In this document: piece after piece, positions 24,918 to 33,975 of the stretch
How positions within the stretch are numbered: position 1 is the stretch's first letter
How the letters are laid out: each line of letters opens with the position of its first letter
Origin: Undibacterium sp. KW1
GTDB lineage: Bacteria; Pseudomonadota; Gammaproteobacteria; Burkholderiales; Burkholderiaceae_D
Assembly: GCF_009937955.1 (NCBI RefSeq)
Contig: NZ_AP018439.1
Location: forward strand, 930,001-994,000
Direction of reading: 5' to 3'
Length of the DNA: 64,000 bases
The notes under the pieces: model-generated
Databases searched by the model: none
What the model saw: the letters and a program-made list of their open reading frames with translations, nothing else
What the model was told of the DNA's origin: nothing
Program-made: the position numbers and the translations under genes

Positions 24918-25920
24918 CGCTGGATACGCTGGCAGTGGATTGCCGTATCACCAGTTGCGACTTCAGCATTTCCCGCCTCAATGGCGCCTCAGGATCAACA
25001 ATACGGTTGACCAGTATCTGTGCTGTCAGATTACCGATGGCCTGCTTGGGCTGGGCTATCGTCGTCAATGGCGGCGTACTGAACGAGGCCAAGGCAATAT
25101 CATCGTAACCGATGACAGACAAGGCTTCCGGTATTTTGATGCCGGCTTCATTGGCGGCGCGTATACCACCTATCGCCATCAAATCATTGCTGGCAAAAAT
25201 CGCTGTAGGCCTTTGTGGTAAGGCGAGCAATTGCTGGAAAGCGTTAAAGCCACCCTGGCTGGTAAAGTCAGCATGGATCAGGTATTCGTTGTTGAATTCC
25301 AGACCTGCTTCCTGTAAGGCACGGCGGTAGCCGGTGACACGGTCACCACTGGGCAGCAAAATGTCTGGGCCAGCAACGCAGGCAATGTGCTTATGGCCCA
25401 GCCCTATCAGATAACGGGTTGCTTCATAACCACCCTGTTCATGGTCAGCTTCAATAAAGTCAGCCACCACACCCGACACTTCTCTATCCACCAATACCTT
25501 GGGTATGCCTTCGTCTGCCAGCAATTGTGTCAGTTCTTCATCTGAACCAGAAGACACCAGGATCAGGCCATCGATACGTTTTTCCATCAGCACGCGGATG
25601 TAGGCCGCCTGCTTCTTTGGATCATCGTAGGAATTGCACAGGATAATGTTATAGCCCAGCTTGAATGAAGCGTCTTCTATCCCTTGTATGATTTCGGCAA
25701 AATAGGGATTGGAATTATTCGGTATCATCATACCCAGGGTATGGGTGCGGTCGTTCTTGAGGCTGCGGGCAACAGCGCTGGGGATGTAGCGCAATTCCTG
25801 GATCACGGCCAGCACACGTTCGCGTGCATCTTCGCTGACGACACGGGTATTATTGATGACGTGAGAAACCGTGGTCGTTGAAACCCGGGCTTTCTCTGCG
25901 ACTTGCTTCATTGTTGCCAT
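24910..25920 (-). CDS. LacI-family transcriptional regulator
   Basis: The start at 25920 is taken because the product then begins directly with the LacI helix-turn-helix (M-K-Q-V-A-E-K-A-R-V-S-T-T-T-V-S-H-V-I-N) and an AGGAA site precedes it. The remaining residues of the 336 form the hinge (A-R-S-L-K-N) and a type I periplasmic-binding-like effector domain (G-M-M-I-P-N-N-S-N-P-Y-F ... G-Y-D-D-I-A-L-A). It resembles the RbsR/PurR group; the effector is unknown. It is divergent from the CodA-type gene, which it probably represses (inference from position). Confidence 0.9.
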   Translation of the reverse strand: MATMKQVAEKARVSTTTVSHVINNTRVVSEDARERVLAVIQELRYIPSAVARSLKNDRTHTLGMMIPNNSNPYFAEIIQGIEDASFKLGYNIILCNSYDDPKKQAAYIRVLMEKRIDGLILVSSGSDEELTQLLADEGIPKVLVDREVSGVVADFIEADHEQGGYEATRYLIGLGHKHIACVAGPDILLPSGDRVTGYRRALQEAGLEFNNEYLIHADFTSQGGFNAFQQLLALPQRPTAIFASNDLMAIGGIRAANEAGIKIPEALSVIGYDDIALASFSTPPLTTIAQPKQAIGNLTAQILVNRIVDPEAPLRREMLKSQLVIRQSTASVSSAE

Positions 25921-25997
25921 AAGATTCCTGCCTTTCTGTGCCAAGATTATGACGCAGGATGAGGTTCATGGCGCATATTTTCTGTAATAACTATGTA

Positions 25998-26027
25998 CTA
26001 ATCCATTTGCTAATCGATGCACTAATC
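25998..26027. promoter_or_regulatory. Three ctaatc motifs at exact 12-bp spacing in the lacI-codA intergenic region
   Basis: ctaatc begins at 25998, 26010 and 26022, inside 12-base units ending 15 bp before the CodA-type ATG. The even spacing, just over one helical turn, suggests a regulator-binding array or a decayed tandem repeat. It overlaps the region where the LacI-type protein would be expected to bind. Confidence 0.45.
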
Positions 26028-26044
26028 ATAGAGAGAGATTTCTG

Positions 26045-27322
26045 ATGAACGATCTTGTCATACGCAATGCCAGTTTGCCAGATGGTCGCAAGGGTATTGA
26101 TATCGCCATCCAGGGTGGCCGCATCAGCGCCGTTGATGTGGCTTTGCCCGTCAGCGCGGCAGAAGAAATCAATGCTAATGGTAATCTGGTGACACCGCCA
26201 TTTGTCGATGCCCATTTCCACATGGATGCGGTGCTCAGCTATGGTTTGCCACGGGTTAACCAGTCTGGCACTTTGCTCGAAGGCATAGCCTTGTGGGGTG
26301 AACTGAAACCCATGCTGACACAAGAAGCGCTGGTCGAGCGCGCCATGCGTTATTGCGACTGGGCAGTGGGACGGGGTTTGCTGGCAGTGCGCTCGCATGT
26401 CGATGTCTGCGATGACCGTTTGCTGGCGGTGGAGGCCTTGCTGGAAGTGAAACACCGCGTTGCCCCTTATCTGGATTTGCAACTGGTGGCCTTTCCGCAA
26501 GACGGTATCTTGCGCAGCGCAACAGCTATGGATAATCTCAAGCGTTCTATCGCCATGGGTGTCGATGTGGTCGGCGGCATACCGCATTTTGAGCGCACCA
26601 TGGCCGATGGTGCAGAATCGGTACGGCTGCTGTGTGAATTCGCCGCCGACAAAGGCCTGCGCGTGGATATGCATTGCGATGAGTCGGACGATCCCTTGTC
26701 GCGCCATATAGAAACCCTGGCGTATCACACCCACAGACTGGGCATGCAGGGCAGGGTAGCAGGTTCTCATCTGACCTCCATGCATTCCATGGACAATTAC
26801 TATGTCAGTAAATTATTACCATTGATACGTGAAGCAGGCGTGGCTGCCATCGCCAATCCCCTGATTAATATTACTTTGCAAGGCCGCCACGATACTTATC
26901 CCAAGCGCCGTGGTATGACCCGCGTGCCCGAGATGCTGGCTGCGGGTATAGAAGTCGCCTTCGGCCACGACTGTGTGATGGACCCCTGGTATAGCCTGGG
27001 CTCTGGTGACATGCTTGAAGTCGCGCAGATGGGCCTGCATGTGGCGCAGATGACAGGGCAGGATGCGATGCGCCAGTGCTTCCAGGCAGTGACCGCCGCG
27101 CCTGCACGCATATTGGGCCTGGAGGGATACGGACTGGAAGTGGGGTGCAATGCCGATCTGGTAATACTTGATGCCAGCGACCCAGTGGAGGCAATACGCT
27201 TGCGCGCCACCCGCACCCACGTGCTGCGCCGCGGCAAAATCATCAGCCAGACGCCAGTGCCACATGCGAATTTGAATTTGCCAGGACGGCCAGGGCAGGT
27301 GGATTTCAGGTCAAAAAACTGA
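26045..27322 (+). CDS. codA: Cytosine-deaminase-type (CodA-like) amidohydrolase
   Basis: The 425-residue protein aligns through its length with E. coli CodA. The metal and catalytic residues fall at a constant offset of four: H57-x-H59, H210, E213, H242 and D309. N-Q-S-G-T-L-L-E-G, Q-G-R-H-D-T-Y-P-K-R-R-G and F-G-H-D are shared. CodA hydrolyses cytosine to uracil and ammonia. The residue after the catalytic Asp is Cys310 where E. coli has Asp314, a known specificity position, so the natural substrate may be a related heterocycle. No codB permease is present. It is divergent from a LacI-type regulator. The symbol reflects homology, not proven substrate. Confidence 0.82.
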   Translation: MNDLVIRNASLPDGRKGIDIAIQGGRISAVDVALPVSAAEEINANGNLVTPPFVDAHFHMDAVLSYGLPRVNQSGTLLEGIALWGELKPMLTQEALVERAMRYCDWAVGRGLLAVRSHVDVCDDRLLAVEALLEVKHRVAPYLDLQLVAFPQDGILRSATAMDNLKRSIAMGVDVVGGIPHFERTMADGAESVRLLCEFAADKGLRVDMHCDESDDPLSRHIETLAYHTHRLGMQGRVAGSHLTSMHSMDNYYVSKLLPLIREAGVAAIANPLINITLQGRHDTYPKRRGMTRVPEMLAAGIEVAFGHDCVMDPWYSLGSGDMLEVAQMGLHVAQMTGQDAMRQCFQAVTAAPARILGLEGYGLEVGCNADLVILDASDPVEAIRLRATRTHVLRRGKIISQTPVPHANLNLPGRPGQVDFRSKN

Positions 27323-27355
27323 AGCTACTAATATAGGGAGCTAAAGCACAGATAC

Positions 27356-27381
27356 AGGCAGCGTGCCACTGCACGCTGCCT
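27356..27381. terminator. Hairpin between convergent codA-type gene and hemL
   Basis: aggcagcgtgc (27356-27366) and gcacgctgcct (27371-27381) are exact complements with a 4-base loop. No clear T tract follows on either side, but its place between convergent stops supports a terminator role. Confidence 0.6.
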
Positions 27382-27392
27382 TACTATATAGA

Positions 27393-28673
27393 TCAGAGTT
27401 GTGCGAAAGCTTTTTCAGCCGCAGCAATCGTATCGGCAATGATGGCATCATCATGTTGCGCAGACACAAAGCCCGCTTCAAAAGCAGATGGCGCCAGATA
27501 AACGCCCTGGTCCAGCATCAGGTGGAAGAAACGGTTGAATCTTTCCTTGTCGCTGGCCATCATGGCAGTATAAGAACCTGGTACTTCATTTGCAAAATAC
27601 AGGCCAAACATACCACCAACGGCATCTGCGCAGAAGGTGACTCCAGCAGCTTTGGCAGCAGCACTCAGGCCATCCACCAGCTTGCGGGTTTGCGCTGTCA
27701 GGTTTTCATAAAAGCCTGCCTGCTGGATAATTTTCAGGGTGGTCATGCCCGCTGCCACGGCAACCGGGTTTCCTGACAAAGTGCCAGCCTGATAGACGCC
27801 ACCCAAAGGTGCCATGTGCGCCATCAAATCAGCGCGGCCACCAAAGGCGGCGACTGGCAAACCACCACCGATGACCTTGCCCAGGCAAGTCAAGTCTGCC
27901 TGTACGCCATACAATGCCTGCGCACCTTGCAGGCCTACGCGGAAGCCGCACATCACTTCATCAAAAATCAAAACGCTGCCATGTGCAGTACACAGCTTGC
28001 GCATAGTGTCGATGAATTCTTGCGTGGCGCGTATCAGGTTCATGTTGCCGGCCACCGGTTCAACGATCACGCAAGCAATCTGATCGCCTATGGATTTGAA
28101 CACTTCTTCCAGCTGCTCGCAATTATTATACTCAAGCACCAGAGTGTGTTTGCTGAAATCCTCAGGCACGCCGGCAGAAGTCGGGTTGCCAAAGGTCAGT
28201 AAGCCACTGCCAGCCTTGACCAGCAAGGAGTCAGCATGACCGTGGTAGCAACCTTCAAACTTGATGATCTTGTCGCGTTTGGTGGCGCCGCGTGCCAGGC
28301 GCAAGGCACTCATGGTGGCTTCGGTGCCGCTGGATACCAGGCGTACCTGTTCTATACTGGGCACGAGTTTGCAGATTTCTTCTGCCATCTCGATTTCACC
28401 TTCAGTCGGTGCGCCAAAGCTCAGGCCGCGGGCGGCTGCTTCCTGTACTGCGCTGATGACTTCGGGATGGGCATGGCCAACGATGGCCGGTCCCCATGAG
28501 CCTATGTAATCGATATAGCGTTTGTCTTCTGCATCCCAAAAATAAGGGCCGGCTGCGCGCGTGATGAAACGCGGCGTACCACCGACGGAGCGAAAGGCGC
28601 GTACAGGAGAATTGACGCCACCAGGCGTGGTCTTTTGGGCACGGGCAAACAGGATGTCGTTTTTATCGGTCAT
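27393..28673 (-). CDS. hemL: Glutamate-1-semialdehyde 2,1-aminomutase
   Basis: The 426-residue class III PLP enzyme shows [28 protein letters not shown], the cofactor region F-D-E-V-M-C-G-F-R, and the Schiff-base lysine K266 in C-L-G-K-V-I-G-G-G. It converts glutamate-1-semialdehyde to 5-aminolevulinate in the C5 heme pathway. Other heme genes in the window are hemH (48598) and a hemJ-like gene (63559). It is full length with standard motifs, on the same strand as the thiD-like gene that lies upstream of it. Confidence 0.96.
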   Translation of the reverse strand: MTDKNDILFARAQKTTPGGVNSPVRAFRSVGGTPRFITRAAGPYFWDAEDKRYIDYIGSWGPAIVGHAHPEVISAVQEAAARGLSFGAPTEGEIEMAEEICKLVPSIEQVRLVSSGTEATMSALRLARGATKRDKIIKFEGCYHGHADSLLVKAGSGLLTFGNPTSAGVPEDFSKHTLVLEYNNCEQLEEVFKSIGDQIACVIVEPVAGNMNLIRATQEFIDTMRKLCTAHGSVLIFDEVMCGFRVGLQGAQALYGVQADLTCLGKVIGGGLPVAAFGGRADLMAHMAPLGGVYQAGTLSGNPVAVAAGMTTLKIIQQAGFYENLTAQTRKLVDGLSAAAKAAGVTFCADAVGGMFGLYFANEVPGSYTAMMASDKERFNRFFHLMLDQGVYLAPSAFEAGFVSAQHDDAIIADTIAAAEKAFAQL

Positions 28674-28771
28674 GATGGAGCTTCAATAAGTGATAATGCA
28701 AAGAGGAAGTCTGTAAATAAAGACGTATATATTAGTTGGTGCAGTATTGACTGATGATTATTAGCTGAAGA

Positions 28772-29605
28772 TCAACTGGCTTCCCTGGCCCAGAAATAAC
28801 GGTCAGGTATCAACCTGCCCATGCCCAGTCTTTGTGCGTGACTCAGGGCTGCATGGGTAAATTCCTGGGCTTCCAGCACGGCCTCGGGTATTTCCAGTCC
28901 ATTTGCCAGCAAGGCGGCAATCGCGGCGGACAGGGTAGAGCCAGCACCAGCATGTGAGCCCGGCAAGCGTTGCCAGCTATCGCGTCTGACCACGCCGGAT
29001 TCATTATATAAAGTGTTAACCACCTCGCCGGTTTCACCCGCTGTGCCCGTGACTAATATATACTCGCAGCCTGATTCGATCAGCGTCATGGTGTCGGCTG
29101 CCAGGTCTTCCGCTTCTGCCTCCGCATCGGCTTCGGTGTTTTCTTTCCAGGTTTCAGCCAGGCGGGAAAGTTCTACGGCAGAGATCATCAGCAGGCTGGC
29201 TTGCGGGATCAATAGTTCTCGGATTGCCAATACCAGGTCTTCTGCTTCCGGCCCTTGTTCTGCCAGTGCGGCATTGAAGGGATCGAGTACCAGGGGCAGC
29301 TCCGGATAGTCTGAGACAATTTCGGCAATGACGGTGACATTCTCGACGCTGCCAGTCTGGCCGACTTTAAAAGCCAGCACGGGCATGTCTTCCAGCACGG
29401 TGCGGGCCTGTTCATCGACTAAATCTCCATCGAGTGGATGTAAATCATCGATTTGCGACGTATCACCAGTTAAAATGGCGGTGATGACAGGCAGTCCATG
29501 ACAGCCCATGGCTGCAAACGATGCCAGATCGGCATGGATACCGGTGGCAGCAACAGGATCTGAGGCGCCAAAGCTAAGTATTAGTGGAGAAATTTGGTTT
29601 TGCAC
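28772..29605 (-). CDS. thiD: ThiD-like hydroxymethylpyrimidine kinase homologue with altered active site
   Basis: The 277-residue ribokinase-fold protein follows ThiD in order: L-I-L-S-F-G-A-S-D-P near the start, G-I-H-A-D-L-A-S-F-A-A-M-G, V-I-T-A-I-L-T-G-D-T, and A-G-S-T-L-S-A-A-I-A-A-L-L. ThiD phosphorylates HMP and HMP-P for thiamin. Here the S-G-G-A-G-I motif is V-A-A-T-G-I, the G-T-G-C anion-hole Cys is Ser, and K-I-G-M-L is K-V-G-Q-T-G. An acidic Ala/Glu-rich insertion lies at about residues 153-167. It is divergent from rubredoxin. It may be an altered kinase, a regulator, or still active; the gene symbol is by homology only. Confidence 0.7.
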   Translation of the reverse strand: MQNQISPLILSFGASDPVAATGIHADLASFAAMGCHGLPVITAILTGDTSQIDDLHPLDGDLVDEQARTVLEDMPVLAFKVGQTGSVENVTVIAEIVSDYPELPLVLDPFNAALAEQGPEAEDLVLAIRELLIPQASLLMISAVELSRLAETWKENTEADAEAEAEDLAADTMTLIESGCEYILVTGTAGETGEVVNTLYNESGVVRRDSWQRLPGSHAGAGSTLSAAIAALLANGLEIPEAVLEAQEFTHAALSHAQRLGMGRLIPDRYFWAREAS

Positions 29606-29731
29606 GTTGGGTAGATTAATATAGCTGACTTCGTGAGGACTTATTTACTCGCGCAAATGCCATTAGTAACACATTGCAAACAGAATATTTGCAGCAGTTT
29701 CAATATTTTACTTGATTGAAGGGTTTTAGTC

Positions 29732-29926
29732 GTGACTGATACGGTAACGGAAAAGGGTGGTTTCAAGGCGTGGATGTGCTTGATTTGCGGTTGGGTATAT
29801 GATGAAGAGCAAGGCTCCCCTGAAGACGGAATTCCGGCTGGCACCAAATGGGAAGATGTACCCATGAACTGGACCTGTCCTGAGTGCGGTGCGCGTAAAG
29901 AAGACTTCGAAATGGTGGCAATCTGA
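29732..29926 (+). CDS. Rubredoxin
   Basis: The 64-residue protein has the two iron-binding C-x-x-C loops, C16-L-I-C19-G and C49-P-E-C52-G. Between them lies W-V-Y-D-E-E-Q-G-S-P-E-D-G-I-P-A-G-T, the standard rubredoxin core. It carries single electrons, often to alkane hydroxylases or oxygen/peroxide reductases. The start is GTG 29732 after GAAGGG. In betaproteobacteria it often precedes pilG, as here, without a known functional link. Confidence 0.94.
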   Translation: MTDTVTEKGGFKAWMCLICGWVYDEEQGSPEDGIPAGTKWEDVPMNWTCPECGARKEDFEMVAI

Positions 29927-29970
29927 TCGATTTATCGATTTTGATGTTGCTTAATATGTTTATTCAAGGA

Positions 29971-29996
29971 AAAAAAGCGCAAATGTGCGATTTTTT
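29971..29996 (+). terminator. Probable terminator after rubredoxin
   Basis: A6, one mismatch, then cgca (29978-29981) pairs with tgcg (29986-29989), followed by T6. The stem is short, but the A and T runs extend it. It lies 45 bp past the rubredoxin stop and before the pilG promoter. Confidence 0.5.
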
Positions 29997-30022
29997 GTTA
30001 CAGTGATATGTAACCTTAATAC
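29995..30022 (+). promoter_or_regulatory. Probable pilG promoter with a palindrome in the spacer
   Basis: ttgtta (29995-30000) and taatac (30017-30022) are separated by 16 bp and resemble -35 and -10 boxes. Between them lies gttaca-gtgata-tgtaac (29997-30014), an exact 6-bp inverted repeat. A protein bound here would block RNA polymerase. Confidence 0.45.
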
Positions 30023-30042
30023 TGCCGGGAAGAGATGATTTT

Positions 30043-30435
30043 ATGTCAACGTTGACAGGCAACGAGAACTTGAAAATCATGGTGATTGACGATAGCAGCA
30101 CCATACGCCGTTCGGCCGAGATTTTTCTTGGTCAGGCCGGATACAAAATAGTGTTGGCAGAAGATGGCTTTGATGCACTCGCCAAGATTAACGATTCTCA
30201 TCCAGACCTGATTTTTTGCGATATCCTCATGCCTAGGCTGGACGGATATCAAACTTGCGCTTTGATTAAAAAAAGCGCGAAATTCCGGGATACACCGGTA
30301 ATTATGTTGTCTTCTAAGGACGGTTTATTTGACCGTGCCCGTGGCGCAATGGTCGGCTCTGATGAGTACCTGACCAAGCCTTTTACAAAGGACAGTCTGC
30401 TGAAAACGGTAAAGAATTACACTTCGGCGACCTAG
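30043..30435 (+). CDS. pilG: PilG-like CheY-family response regulator
   Basis: The 130-residue single receiver domain has D16/D17 in V-I-D-D-S-S, phosphoacceptor D60 in F-C-D-I-L-M-P-R-L-D-G-Y-Q-T and Lys in Y-L-T-K-P-F. In Pseudomonas, PilG is phosphorylated by ChpA and promotes pilus extension and cAMP production. It is the first gene of pilG-pilH-pilI-pilJ-pilL. The pair order (PilG then PilH) and the 39-bp gap match the family. Confidence 0.92.
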   Translation: MSTLTGNENLKIMVIDDSSTIRRSAEIFLGQAGYKIVLAEDGFDALAKINDSHPDLIFCDILMPRLDGYQTCALIKKSAKFRDTPVIMLSSKDGLFDRARGAMVGSDEYLTKPFTKDSLLKTVKNYTSAT

Positions 30436-30474
30436 ATTTATATAGTTAAGTTAGTTAATGTGAGGTAAAACAAG

Positions 30475-30840
30475 ATGGCCATTCAAAAAATTCTGGTAGT
30501 AGACGATTCTCCAACAGAACGCTATTTCCTGACCGATGTATTGGTGAAAAATGGTTTTTCAGTATCAACGGCTGAAAATGGCGAAGAAGCCCTGACAAAA
30601 ATCAAGGCAGACAAACCGCAGCTGATCTTGATGGACGTGGTCATGCCTGGACAAAATGGTTTCCAGATTACCCGTGCAATCGCTAAAGATCCTGATACGC
30701 AAGATGTACCTGTGATTATCTGCACCAGCAAAAATCAGGAAACTGACCGTATCTGGGGTTTGCGTCAGGGCGCCCGCGATTATCTGGTAAAGCCAATTGA
30801 CCCGGCAGAATTGCTGGCGAAAATTTCGGCCCTCGGTTAA
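30475..30840 (+). CDS. pilH: PilH-like CheY-family response regulator
   Basis: The 121-residue receiver domain has V-V-D-D-S-P-T-E-R, phosphoacceptor D54 in L-M-D-V-V-M-P-G-Q-N-G-F-Q and Y-L-V-K-P-I. PilH acts as the second output or phosphate sink of the Pil-Chp system and promotes retraction. It has no DNA-binding domain. Confidence 0.92.
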   Translation: MAIQKILVVDDSPTERYFLTDVLVKNGFSVSTAENGEEALTKIKADKPQLILMDVVMPGQNGFQITRAIAKDPDTQDVPVIICTSKNQETDRIWGLRQGARDYLVKPIDPAELLAKISALG

Positions 30841-30905
30841 TCCGCACAGACAAGTATTAAAGTATTAATTCTTGCATCAACAATAAGATATCTTCGGATT
30901 GCCTC

Positions 30906-31490
30906 ATGAATCAGACTGTGCGTGAAACTGCTGCAGCAAATCTGGACGTTGTCAAACCTGAAAAGGGCGTGCGACGTACCCGTTTGCGTGAATTTCAGGC
31001 GCAGCTGGTTGAACGCATGCAAGCTGCCCAGCGTGGCGGCTATACGAAACTCAGCCAGCTGGGCATTATGATAGGACAGGGACGTTATCTCCTGGATTTG
31101 CGAGAATCCGGCGAGATCGTCACTGCGGGCACCCTGACGCGGGTGCCTTTGACACGCGACTGGTATATAGGCTTATCCAATATCCGTGGTAATTTGACGG
31201 GTGTCGTCGATTTGCCCCGTTTCCAGGGCATGGACAACACCAAGCTTGATACCCAGTGCCGGATTGTTGCCTTTGCTCCCGGCATGGCATTCAACAGCGG
31301 TTTGTTGGTATCCCAGGTTCTGGGTTTGCGTACGGTTTCAGAAATGGAAGAAATCCCTTTTGAAGACAATCAGTTAGAGAGCAAGGCCTGGTTGAGGAAA
31401 AAGTACAGGGATAAGGATGGCAACATCTGGTTTGAGCTTAGTCTGGCCACATTGGTACAAGACCAGGATTTTTTGCAAATAGGTATTTAA
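30906..31490 (+). CDS. pilI: PilI, CheW-like adaptor
   Basis: The 194-residue CheW-domain protein shows R-Y-L-L-D-L-R-E-S-G-E-I, V-P-L-T-R-D-W-Y-I-G-L-S-N-I-R-G-N-L and V-V-D-L-P-R-F. It couples the PilJ receptor to the kinase PilL/ChpA. It sits between pilH and pilJ as in Pseudomonas. An N-terminal extension of about 55 residues carries basic and Gln-rich sequence. Confidence 0.9.
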   Translation: MNQTVRETAAANLDVVKPEKGVRRTRLREFQAQLVERMQAAQRGGYTKLSQLGIMIGQGRYLLDLRESGEIVTAGTLTRVPLTRDWYIGLSNIRGNLTGVVDLPRFQGMDNTKLDTQCRIVAFAPGMAFNSGLLVSQVLGLRTVSEMEEIPFEDNQLESKAWLRKKYRDKDGNIWFELSLATLVQDQDFLQIGI

Positions 31491-31548
31491 GTCGGTATGT
31501 GCACTGTAGCAATACCGACAGCTTTTCAATCGTTTAGGAGACTTAGTA

Positions 31549-33885
31549 ATGGCATTTAATCTACCGTTCTTGTCCAAAGATAAAGAAAATCCGGAAATTG
31601 ACGGAGCAGAAGTTGCGGCAAGGTCGTTCGGGAATGCTGATTCGATTGAAATTGAAGAAGCAAGCAACGTCAAAATGCTGACTCCAGAGCAGGAGGCGGC
31701 TACTGCCACGCCTGCGGTAGCAGAAACTGCTACTAAAGTTGAGTCGTATGGTGATGCCACTTTCATTGGTGACCCGCTGGAAAAGGGCAGCGGTATACGC
31801 CTGCCTATTATCGGCGGCATGTCGGTTCGTCGTCAGACCAACTTCTTGCTCTACACCATGGGATTCTTCCTGTTGCTGGGCGGTGTCTCGGTATATCTTA
31901 ACTCTGAGCAATCAACGCTGCTGTCCACACAGGCACAGATCGCTGGTGAGGCGCTGATGCACTCCCAGCGTATCGGTAAAGCGGCACCGAATGCGATTCA
32001 GGGTAACGTTGAGGCGTTTAAACAGCTCAAGGATAGCCGTAGCGAATTGAATGCTGACCTGAGTGTTTTGTTGAATGGTGGACCATACCAGGGCCGTTCA
32101 GTCAAACGTGCTGACTCTTCGCTGGAACCTGTCGTTAAAGAAGCGCAAAAGGCATGGAATAACTCCAACAAGGCTGCGGAAACGATCCTGAACCGTCAAA
32201 AAGAATTGACGGGTTTCGGTCAGACTCTGCAAAAAATGAATGCCTTGTCCCCAATCCTGCTGGAATTGACGGAGCAAATCTCTACCCTGAAAGTACAGGG
32301 CGGTGGTTCAGCGCGTGAAATTAATGCTGCCGGTCAGCTGGTCATGTTGACGCAGCGTCTGGGTCGTAGTGCGAATGAATTCCTGACTTCCGAGGGTGTT
32401 AATCCTGAAACGGCGTTCTTGCTGGGTAAGGATACGAATACTTTCCGTGATCTGGTCGATGGCTTCCTGAAAGGTAGTGATGTATTGCGCCTGACAGCGA
32501 CCAAGGATGCAGATACACGCGACAAATTGACCGAACTGCAAAAAACCTTCTCTGAATACCAGGTATGGGTTTCCAGCATTCTGGGCAATCTGCAAAACTT
32601 TATCGCTGCAAAACAATCTGAACAGTTGGTCTTTAACGAGAACGAAGATCTGAAGTCCAAATTGTCCAAATTGCAGAAAACCTATACGACTGAGCAGGAT
32701 GGTACCAGTATCTACTTCTACGCCATGCTGGGTTCCGCGTTCTTCGCGTTGCTGGCTGCGGTAGGCGTGGGTTTCGTTCAGTTGCAGGAAAGCCGTAACC
32801 GCGCTAAAGAAGCGAATGATCGTCGTCTTGAAGCTGCGGCACAAATGATGCAAGCGCAGAAACAGGAGGAAGAAGCGAAAGCTGCTAACGATCAGAACCA
32901 GGCCGCGATTTTGCGACTGATGAATGAATTGCAAGAGGTTGCGGATGGTGACTTGACGGTACAAGCGACGGTTTCTGAAGATATCACGGGCGCGATTGCC
33001 GACTCGGTTAACTACACGGTGGAAGAGTTGCGTGGTCTGGTAGGTCGTGTTACGGCAACTGCAGAACAGGTTACTTCAGCATCGACACAAGCGCAGAATA
33101 TTTCCAGCGATTTGTTGACGGCGTCTGAACAACAATCACGCGAGATTTCTGATGCGGGTCAGGTGGTTCTGACAATGGCGGCTGAGATTACCGACGTTTC
33201 CCGTTCTGCGAATGAATCAGCCGAGGTTGCGCGTCAATCGGTTGCGGCGGCAGAGCAAGGTGCCCATGCGGTGGAAAACGCCATCAAGGGTATGAATGAG
33301 ATTCGCGAACAAATCCAGGAAACCTCCAAACGTATTAAACGTCTGGGTGAGTCTTCACAAGAGATTGGTGAGATCACTGAACTGATTTCCGACATTACCG
33401 AACAAACCAACGTTCTGGCGCTGAATGCGGCGATTCAGGCGGCGTCTGCGGGTGAAGCAGGTCGAGGCTTCTCGGTGGTTGCGGAAGAGGTTCAGCGTCT
33501 GGCGGAACGTTCAGCTGAAGCGACTAAACAGATTGGTGCGCTGGTTCGTACGATTCAAACGGATACCCATGACGCGGTTGCCGCGATGGAAAAATCCACC
33601 CAGGGTGTGGTTGAGGGAGCAAAACTGTCAGATGCGGCCGGTACGGCGCTGTCTGAAATCCGTAGCGTTTCCAACCGTCTCGCGGAACTGATTCAAGGTA
33701 TCTCGCTGGCGACGGAACAACAAGCTACCTCAGCCAACGGCGTTGCACAAAATATTCAACACATTTTGACCATCACCGAGCAAACGCAGCATGGTACGCA
33801 GCAAACTGCGGTTTCCATTAAGGAATTGTCCATGCTCGCGGAAGAACTCAAGAACTCTGTGTCACGGTTCCGGGTTGCCGCCTGA
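31549..33885 (+). CDS. pilJ: PilJ, methyl-accepting chemotaxis receptor of type IV pili
   Basis: The 778-residue receptor has an unusual cytoplasmic N-terminus of about 95 residues before TM1 ([14 protein letters not shown]). The periplasmic PilJ sensor with long helices spans about 118-395, and TM2 is about 397-415. HAMP and the MCP signalling hairpin follow ([24 protein letters not shown]). The Pseudomonas protein is shorter (about 680) and begins near TM1. It senses pilus or surface cues and controls the kinase through PilI. No pilK (CheR-like) or chpB (CheB-like) gene is adjacent. Confidence 0.93.
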   Translation: MAFNLPFLSKDKENPEIDGAEVAARSFGNADSIEIEEASNVKMLTPEQEAATATPAVAETATKVESYGDATFIGDPLEKGSGIRLPIIGGMSVRRQTNFLLYTMGFFLLLGGVSVYLNSEQSTLLSTQAQIAGEALMHSQRIGKAAPNAIQGNVEAFKQLKDSRSELNADLSVLLNGGPYQGRSVKRADSSLEPVVKEAQKAWNNSNKAAETILNRQKELTGFGQTLQKMNALSPILLELTEQISTLKVQGGGSAREINAAGQLVMLTQRLGRSANEFLTSEGVNPETAFLLGKDTNTFRDLVDGFLKGSDVLRLTATKDADTRDKLTELQKTFSEYQVWVSSILGNLQNFIAAKQSEQLVFNENEDLKSKLSKLQKTYTTEQDGTSIYFYAMLGSAFFALLAAVGVGFVQLQESRNRAKEANDRRLEAAAQMMQAQKQEEEAKAANDQNQAAILRLMNELQEVADGDLTVQATVSEDITGAIADSVNYTVEELRGLVGRVTATAEQVTSASTQAQNISSDLLTASEQQSREISDAGQVVLTMAAEITDVSRSANESAEVARQSVAAAEQGAHAVENAIKGMNEIREQIQETSKRIKRLGESSQEIGEITELISDITEQTNVLALNAAIQAASAGEAGRGFSVVAEEVQRLAERSAEATKQIGALVRTIQTDTHDAVAAMEKSTQGVVEGAKLSDAAGTALSEIRSVSNRLAELIQGISLATEQQATSANGVAQNIQHILTITEQTQHGTQQTAVSIKELSMLAEELKNSVSRFRVAA

Positions 33886-33975
33886 TTCCCCAGCCCTGGT
33901 TGTACTAGCTGCAACCCTATCATATTTGCACGGCAATGGACTGCGGTCCATTGCCCTTGAGTTTGCGGAGTACGC

